A stretch of DNA of 64,000 nucleotides from Heterobilharzia americana (lineage: Eukaryota > Platyhelminthes > Trematoda > Strigeidida > Schistosomatidae). A model generated the notes under the pieces. The model made no database searches. It was not told the DNA's origin and worked only from the letters and a program-made list of their open reading frames with translations. How positions within the stretch are numbered: position 1 is the stretch's first letter; each line of letters starts with the position of its first letter. Positions 57,031 through 64,000 of this stretch are shown one piece after another. The position numbers and the translations under genes are program-made. The DNA lies in the NCBI GenBank assembly GCA_944470555.2, contig OX104127.1:90048708-90112707 (forward strand). Direction: 5' to 3'.

Positions 57031-59224
57031 ATATTAGGTATGTCTCATTATCCTATATACAAATATGTACGTGTTATCATCAAGTACATCTTCATTCAAC
57101 ATGTTCACACTAGTTTTCCAAGCGCAATTAAGTCTGAATCAAAGTTTTAAGTAGATGGAGTACTTTATCGATTTGCATACTTCATACAGTCTTAGGCAAC
57201 CCCTCTATCCGTGTTCCGATAAACGGACGTTAAATTGTTTAAGACGTGCATTGGATTTCTTATCACTTTGAGATAAAATACTTCAAATTACAAGGAGATA
57301 TCAAGTGGAAACCTGACAGATTCTAAGTCGCACAAATGCTTTTAGTTAATAGTTTCAGCATATTTTAATATCTATTGTAAGCTATTAAAAATCAAGAAAT
57401 GCTAAATATTCACTTAAGTCTACATTGTAATTCTTAGTTAGTTATCATCCATCATAAGAAGTTATCTGGAAATTCGGTTGGCAGCTGATGAAATTCCAAT
57501 ATGTTGGCAAGTGGTTCAAATGACTTTCGATAGCTTTTATCCATTAGTGACGTCTGTCTATTTGTCTGTCGAGAATTGAATACACCACTTTATCCTCTTT
57601 TACGGCCACGAAAAGACTAATGATATCAAAAAGCTTTCAGAATGTGATCATTCCTATCTTCGTATCATCGTCCTTGTATAGTGGAACTATCATATGAGGA
57701 GCATGGAGGTTAAGCGTAGTCTTAAGTAAAATAGATAACCTAGTTTATAAGTTGGGAATTTCTACTCATTAAGTTGATTGGGGCTTGTGTCACACATACC
57801 GGCTCATCATCAACCTTGATGTTCACTGTTAACTATCGTAAAACTAAGTTGGGAGAAGTCTAAACGTAATCAAACCAAGATATTGTATCAGTCTGTAGAA
57901 TCTCAGACTACTAGTCCAAGTTTTGTCGGGAAGTGTTGGCTACTAAGTTATTATCTACTTGACAACTGTAACTGATGTTTGTAGACTGTAGATGATGTAA
58001 CCGGAAATCGACGACGACAGTTATCATTGTGTGCATTCATACCTAATTGTGTTTTTCGTTCCAACGAATCTTTTCATTTTGTGGTTCCCCATGTCTGTTA
58101 AGCATTTCATGAATTATATCGTTGGAAGGCCCCAGTTTGCTTAAAGCATTGTTATTGGTTTGAACATTTTAATGTCATTTTTACAGCATGACTAGTAGTT
58201 TATTTTCTGCCCCCGTTTGTAATGTAATTCGCTGATTGGTTAGTCCTTACTGTTACCATGTTAATACATCAGTTTTCAGACAAGGTCATGTTTCATGCGT
58301 AAGCATATTCACGTGTTTTTGAATAAATCAATTGATTATTATTCTCGGAGGGATAAACTCTCTCATTCAGCTTTGGTCTACTTCTCTATTCGTCCCAAGT
58401 TGCAGTCGGTGGCTCTTGCGTACGAAGTTAGCTGTCAGTTAAGCATGCGTGTTATATCCATTCGGAATATACAACATACATCATCTTTACTTATTTTTCT
58501 TTAAGCTTGTTCCCTCCTGCCCCTGTATGCTGATGCAAAATGTGGTAACTTGGACTGTTGCTCAGTTACGTTTGACTGTGTGTTGCGAATACCTGTTTGT
58601 AGTCTTTCAGTTTCTTGAGTTTTCTCATCAAAATATTTTCATTGTCTGAGTACTACTGATCCATAATGAATAACATTGCTTAAGATAGGTTTCGTTTGAC
58701 GTATCCCATGAAATTTGAAGTGGTCCCACTTTACCACGACACCTCATCTGTGAACGTAGGAAGAAAGTGTTGTTCATAATTCACTCTCCAAGTGAATTTC
58801 AACTTTATTCAAAAATTCTATTACACAGAGGGGAGTTGAAGGGTTTAATTTTGAGACATAGGCTAACATTAGCCATTAAGAAAACATATCACACAGCTAG
58901 TCTTATCACCATGGTAAAAACAAAACACAAGCTTCACCTCAAACCTAAACACTGCATCAGTGATTACATCACATTCCATTATGTTTACTAATTTACGTCT
59001 TTGTATGTGTGGTCACAAACGAGCCATATAGTTGAGGATGGGATAACATATACTTAAATGGCTTCAACAACAAATAGAGTATGAAACCGTGATAAACGCT
59101 GATAGGAGACAAGCCTCTTGATTTATTGCTAAACATAACATGTCACTGAATAATTTCATTACGGTTCCCTCTTAAAACGGAAATATTCTGGTCACAATAT
59201 TTGAACAGCTTGAAACCAATGGTG

Positions 59225-59229
<5 letters not shown>
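57031..59229. other. AT-rich stretch, nothing recognised
   Basis: 2.2 kb. Three short open segments at 58295-58991 have no recognisable motif. Confidence 0.4.

Positions 59230-59291
<62 letters not shown>
59230..59291. repeat. (AT)n microsatellite
   Basis: About 62 bp of uninterrupted AT repeat. Confidence 0.95.
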
Positions 59292-59294
<3 letters not shown>

Positions 59295-59982
59295 AACAAG
59301 TGACAAGGAGATAAGTTTCTAGGAATTTCTGTGGATAATTCTGACATATATGTTTTTGACGTAGTTGTCAGTGGGGATGAGTACTCATATTTATGAGCAA
59401 TCAGAGGTTAATCGAAGCTAGAAGATATGAAATTCATCTCAATGACTAGAAGATGACATGCTCATCATGAGATCTAATTGTTCTGAATGCGTATTTCCTG
59501 TGAGGTTGTGACAACTAGTATATTGTCAACTAGTTTCAAACGATGGTGAAACAGCCCTCAACCACAGTCCAGTTCGTAAGCAAAACCATTTTAACATGAA
59601 AATAAAACTCTGAAATTTCTTTTGTATAGCTTATTGTCTACAACAAAATGTCTTCTAAAAATTGTTAGATTTTATTTAGTAAGATGAAAACAAACGTGAG
59701 TCATACGTATACTGAAAGCGTAAATGATATTGAATACAGTCGACACAGTGACCTATATTTCTGTTCGAAATGATAAAATCAAGTAAAGTGTAGTTTAATT
59801 AACACAGTTCTGTGTACTTTTATTGGAAGACGTACCACAGGATTTCCTATCTGCTCTCTTTGATAAGATGAATCGACCTCACGTCTTCCTCGTCTTGTTC
59901 GGCTTACTATTATTATTATCTGATATGACTGTGCTCCTTTAAAAGGTAACCTGGAAGGAAACAGTCACTTCAGGTTAGTTTA
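59292..59982. other. AT-rich stretch, nothing recognised
   Basis: No gene or repeat identified. Confidence 0.4.
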
Positions 59983-60060
59983 CATCACTGACTGGCATAC
60001 ATTGGAGAATCATTGAAGACCTGACATACTGAACAATACTTCTGCAACTGATTTCAAACT
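59983..60060 (-). repeat. Family B tail remnant
   Basis: Plus-strand TCACTGACTGGCATACATTG and GAGAATCATTGAAGACCTG match, diverged, the inverted family B tail. The hammerhead part is eroded beyond recognition. Confidence 0.35.
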
Positions 60061-60304
60061 GTTGTGAAAACTACTTTGAATTCAGTAGATTCCAACTACA
60101 TCCCCGTTTGAATTAAAATCACTTTGGTTGATGAACCTTACAAGAAATAGAAGGAAGCGAAACATATCCTATCGTATAACATGAGTAGTTAAAATCTACT
60201 GGCACTGATTAAATCGTTAAATAGCTGTTTCACTCACTTGAAACAACACTATTAACTGTTCTTATTTGCTGATACTCGTAACTTCCCTTTGCTACGCTGA
60301 ATCG

Positions 60305-60565
60305 AATTGAGTGAATTGTATTAGCAAATAAGGGCCTATGTGGATGCCTCGATATTGCCTGAGTATTTTCTGTTATGATTTACGTCATAGTGAATAACAA
60401 TGGAATCCAGAACACAAGTTTCATCCTGTTTGGCGTTAGAAGCAACGGGAATGGAATTCGATTCTCAGGAGGGACACCATCCTTCAACGGGATGTAGATA
60501 CATCCAGCTGACAAGCTCCATATAGGATACAACATGCATCCTGGATTTCACTGGTAGCCATCACC
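60305..60565. repeat. Family A inverted pair
   Basis: A minus-strand unit (60305-60440: family tail, then TGGAATCCAG and GTTTCATCC, i.e. GAAAC on the minus strand) is followed by a plus-strand unit (60495-60565: ATCCAGCTGACAAG to CCTGGATTTCACTGGTAGCC). In the plus copy stem I (ATCCAG/CTGGAT) is perfect, but CTGACAA and ACAA replace CUGANGA and GAAA. The minus copy has lost the CUGANGA side. Neither is expected to cleave. Confidence 0.6.
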
Positions 60566-61222
60566 AAGTAAATTATAACCTAATCAACTGTTTGTCCCCA
60601 CTGAAGTTTTCAGATCCATTGAATCTGATTAACGGACTCGATATTCAAACATACCAAAATCCTACTGAAGTGGGTGCTGCTGATCACAATACATATAAGT
60701 AGTATATGTTGAGAGGGTGGCACAAATCATAGGGAATTACCAATAATCGGTTATTTTTCAGCCCAGAGAAACGCAAGAGTCAACGTGGGAGTATTAAGAG
60801 CAAATTGCGATAGAAGCAGAAGACGAAATGAAGCACATTGTGCAGTTTGACTGTTTTAGTGGAAAGTGTTCAATATTCGATGACCACTGTACAAGATGTC
60901 AATAATAAACATTCCCTCCTCCATCTCAGTCTTATCGTTTCCTACACTACTGATTAATACCTTTATAGAATGTTATACATAGTATTGAAAATCTTTAATA
61001 TCAAGTGAGTATGCTATGGTAAACGAAAATTTGTTCAGTCCCCTCCCTCTGGGTGTACTAAATCGCATCCTACTCATTTTCACACACCCTAACCACTGTT
61101 AGATCAGATGTACCCAAATGCTTAACAGTTCTTTAACATTTATTCATATTCACATGCCGATTGGATTCAATAAATAACTTTCAATTAAATTTTGAGGGGG
61201 TTGTGGAGATTTGGAAATATTT
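60566..61222. other. Nothing recognised
   Basis: AT-rich, no supported feature. Confidence 0.4.
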
Positions 61223-61276
61223 CAAGTTGTTATTCATCCAACTGATGTCAGTCTTCGATGAATAACAACTTGAAAT
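61223..61276. repeat. Family B tail folded into a 16-bp palindrome
   Basis: CAAGTTGTTATTCATC (61223-61238) and GATGAATAACAACTTG (61256-61271) are exact reverse complements around CAACTGATGTCAGTCTTC, which matches the family B tail. Only the extreme 3' ends of an inverted pair seem to remain. Confidence 0.55.
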
Positions 61277-62659
61277 AACTTTCAATCAATAGAAGTCGTC
61301 AAACGATTAACATCAAACTTTTGTCATACTTTTTAGATCCTCTATAGCTAGACATCAGTTTATGGTGTCTACATCCTCACAACTGTTGGTCACTTACAAA
61401 TGGAAGCCATAGTGTAAGTAATATATTAAGTAGGGCATAGATATATGTGGTTCGCAACATACAGTGACGCTGAGCTATACAAAACAGTTTTACTTCCTTC
61501 ATCGCATTGCTCTTTAATCATGTCGCAAACAACTTTGTTCTCGGTCCTAAGAGTTTAGGAAAAACCTTGACAGACACGAGATACTGACACTGCCTCTTAC
61601 TCAATAGACTTGGATAAGAAACCCGCTGACAACCGATGCATTCGGATAATCCACTCCTATAAAGTGTCAGTCGTCTCCTGAATAACTTATTGGTGAAGTC
61701 TCTGACTTTGGCACTGAGCGACATAAATCCGCGTCAGTGAGGGAACACCAGTTTCCACAAGGTTACAGATCCGCTTTACAGATGAGTGCCACAAAACACG
61801 AAACCGAAATCTAACAAGGCTCCTTTCCGATTAAGTTCAACCATCTAACACCAAAATACAGTGCACCACAGTGTCACAACCCCTCCATCACTGGTGGCGT
61901 CAGTCCAGAACTTGACCAACACAATTCGATGAGTGCTATGCACTAAGGACTAGGCTGTTAGAGGGGTCCCCCATTGGAGAATAATCCATGTACTCTCAAT
62001 CAATATCTTCTCTCTAACAACAAAACTTCCTTCCCAAAGTAATCAGTATATCATCTCTTTCTTTTTTTTATCAACAAAATGTTTGTCTGTACTAAGTTAT
62101 TTCAAATGAGAATTTTGAGAGAAGAAAAAGAACAATGAACAGACAGTTAGAGAACACTAGATAACTGCAACACAATCTACACCGATTTCCAGTCTAACCT
62201 GTATCCGACATCTTCTGAAGTCAGTTAGTAGCATGATCTCTAGGATCCCTCTCAGAAAGCCTTGATACACCAGCAGTTGACAATCTAACACAACTTTCCT
62301 TCATGTGACAGTATTATACCGTGCACTAACCACACCTTGCTTCGCTCAACTATTCCCAAGGCTGATAGACAGTGGGCAGTCTGAGACGACATTCAGAACA
62401 GATGTCCAAGTCACTAGAGTCAGCGTTCTAAGAAGGAATCACCCAATCAGTGGTAACTTCTGTAACGCCTAAACATGCACTATTCTGTCTCATCCTCGCT
62501 CATGTGGTGTTTCCACTCTACTATCCACAGCCAGATTAACGTCCGAACAGCTCGAAATGTGATCCAGTTTCGTGTGCTTCACTTTGATGGTCAATCTCAA
62601 AGCCCGAATTTCATCAGTCTCACCTCAGTCACCACTTACACACTTATTCAACAAACTGA
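61277..62659. other. Nothing recognised
   Basis: A 68-codon minus-strand open segment (61518-61724) with a C-x2-C (CIGCQR) is unassigned. The rest holds no supported feature. Confidence 0.35.
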
Positions 62660-62911
62660 TTTTCGACTAGTACCAAAGAATCACCAGAAATTGTGAATGC
62701 CTCTACAGGCGCTTGTCAGTCTCGTAAAAGTGCTCTGCACACTGTAAAACGCTATTGTCTAGATAATGGATGTAGAAAAGTATTTTTCTCCATGAATGAT
62801 CTACGCCAACATCCACCTTCTCGGATTGATAAATATGTCGTCACTGATAAATTTAAAGTGGAATGCGGAAAGCAGGAAACATTGGCTAACCACGCTGCTG
62901 GTTTCAGATAA
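62660..62911 (+). CDS. C2H2-like open segment, possible exon or relic
   Basis: The frame is open from the codon after a TGA (62657-62659) to a stop at 62909-62911; the first ATG in frame is at 62693. It contains YCLDNGCRKVFFSMNDLRQH, a C-x4-C-x12-H spacing as in the first three ligands of a C2H2 zinc finger. A proper second His is not evident (HPPSRIDK follows). Later comes FKVECGKQETLANH, which could be the beginning and end of a second, damaged finger. No splice site or neighbouring exon was convincing. It could be a real exon, a zinc-finger pseudogene or chance. Confidence 0.22.
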   Translation, partial: FSTSTKESPEIVNASTGACQSRKSALHTVKRYCLDNGCRKVFFSMNDLRQHPPSRIDKYVVTDKFKVECGKQETLANHAAGFR

Positions 62912-64000
62912 TGAACAGAGGAGGTAAAATACTTTCACTCCACCTCACATGTTAAGTTACAGGGTTTTCAATATGCCACTAAACTTCTCAGGAATGCCTA
63001 CTCTACAACAAAACAATTCAACAACAGCTATGTTCAGTGAACGAGGGCATCCTGAGCATCCAAAAAGACAACCACTGTTAGTCTCCAATACTGTGACGGT
63101 GTATAAAAACTCGATGGGGAGTAGAGGTGTGAATAATGCATTCACCGTCTGAGTGGTACCTCATCTGCTCCTCACGAATCCCTTTTCCACTCATCTCGCA
63201 AACCCTTCAACCTATGACATCACCCAATATTCAACCAAATACTACTGATAGCAGACTCACACTCATATGATTGTCACACGTATTTTGACATGATTGAAAA
63301 CATGTATACCTCATTCACATAACACTTGAATACGTCTCACTTCCTCATCAAATTAGTGTTGACAATACCATCAAGCCTGATAACGAAACATTCACGACAA
63401 AATATCAAAGCTCACAGGACAACAAACCACCATTATCACACACATCAAGTAGACCCTGTTCAAACATAGGTAAAACATTGGCTTCATTCCAGAATGATGG
63501 AACACTGTCGGTTCGTCAGACCTTCGCAATTAGTTGAGTCAGTTCCCTGAACACAGTGTCAACAACATCCTGGAAAGCAGCAGGCAGTCAGTTGTCTGGC
63601 ATGGGCTCGGATGCATGCCTTATGACACTTCACTACTCACAGTCACATGACGACATCTGTTTCACTAAACATTTCAGTGCTGATTGACCATGGATCATAG
63701 CGAATTGAAGTTGAAGCTGTTGCAACAGTAGGCCAGTAAACTGAATATTCCATATGGAGCGATAAATATGCAGAGAAGAATAACTGCATTTCGAAATAAT
63801 CTGATGACAGATTAATGTGGATTATGACAATCAGGTACATGGAGGCCACTAATCTGAATTCATACAAAACATAAGTTTCCCTTCAATTCGAATCACAACC
63901 ACTCAACTTCGTCAGCTATCCAAGTGAACTGAGATAACCTGAAATGGAAATCTGAAGATGCTGACTTGAATACATTTGCATAATCTGCGAACGTACAATA
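62912..64000. other. Nothing recognised
   Basis: Open segments at 62949-63152 (+) and 63643-63867 (-) have no motif that I know. Confidence 0.35.

Noticed and set aside
1..64000. CRISPR arrays, prokaryotic operons, toxin or defence islands
   Set aside because: No regularly spaced repeats and no bacterial-type genes; all features fit a eukaryotic repeat landscape.

Overview
The window looks like repeat-rich, AT-rich chromosomal DNA of a flatworm, most probably a schistosome blood fluke. The main reason is the mix of repeats: short elements carrying hammerhead-ribozyme cores of the kind described for schistosome alpha repeats, together with RTE-, CR1-, Penelope- and Ty3/Gypsy-like retroelements, tRNA-derived SINE-like units and long (AT)n tracts. 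This assignment is inference from repeat content. There are no operons, Shine-Dalgarno sites, CRISPR arrays or other prokaryotic features. I recognise no intact host gene. Nearly all coding potential is decayed reverse transcriptase and endonuclease.

Layout, left to right. 1-1176: 3' end of an RTE-like non-LTR element. 1770-3578: a palindromic pair of Penelope-like fragments flanked by a 13-bp direct repeat. 3930-4130: tRNA-related repeat. 5925-7045: second Penelope-like element. 7046-11939: nothing I can name. 11940-12990: inverted 3'-UTR fragment of a CR1-like family. 13200-20841: a CR1-like element of the same family, split by a nested RTE/SR2-like element (15506-18365) with a 12-bp target-site duplication. 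21600-23210: Ty3/Gypsy pol remnant (minus). 23215-24090: CR1-like 3' end (minus). 26400-30385: a near full-length, broken CR1-like element (minus). 35195-38646 (minus) and 51057-54472 (plus): two more near full-length SR2-like copies. 43860-45820: a third Penelope-like element.

From about 33 kb to 61 kb the character changes. Short non-autonomous repeats dominate. Family A (schistosome-alpha-like) and family B (a tRNA-like head joined to a hammerhead module) are repeatedly arranged as head-to-head inverted pairs. Four copies keep every nucleotide of the conserved hammerhead core: 33285-33331, 41829-41880, 42153-42205 and 50166-50218. Family C is a tRNA-derived SINE without a ribozyme.

The only plausible host-gene signals are weak: a cluster of short open segments with good splice signals at 48038-48950, and one C2H2-like open segment at 62660-62911. 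The autonomous elements are the probable past source of enzymes that copied the non-autonomous repeats. In their present state every RT and endonuclease in the window appears broken.
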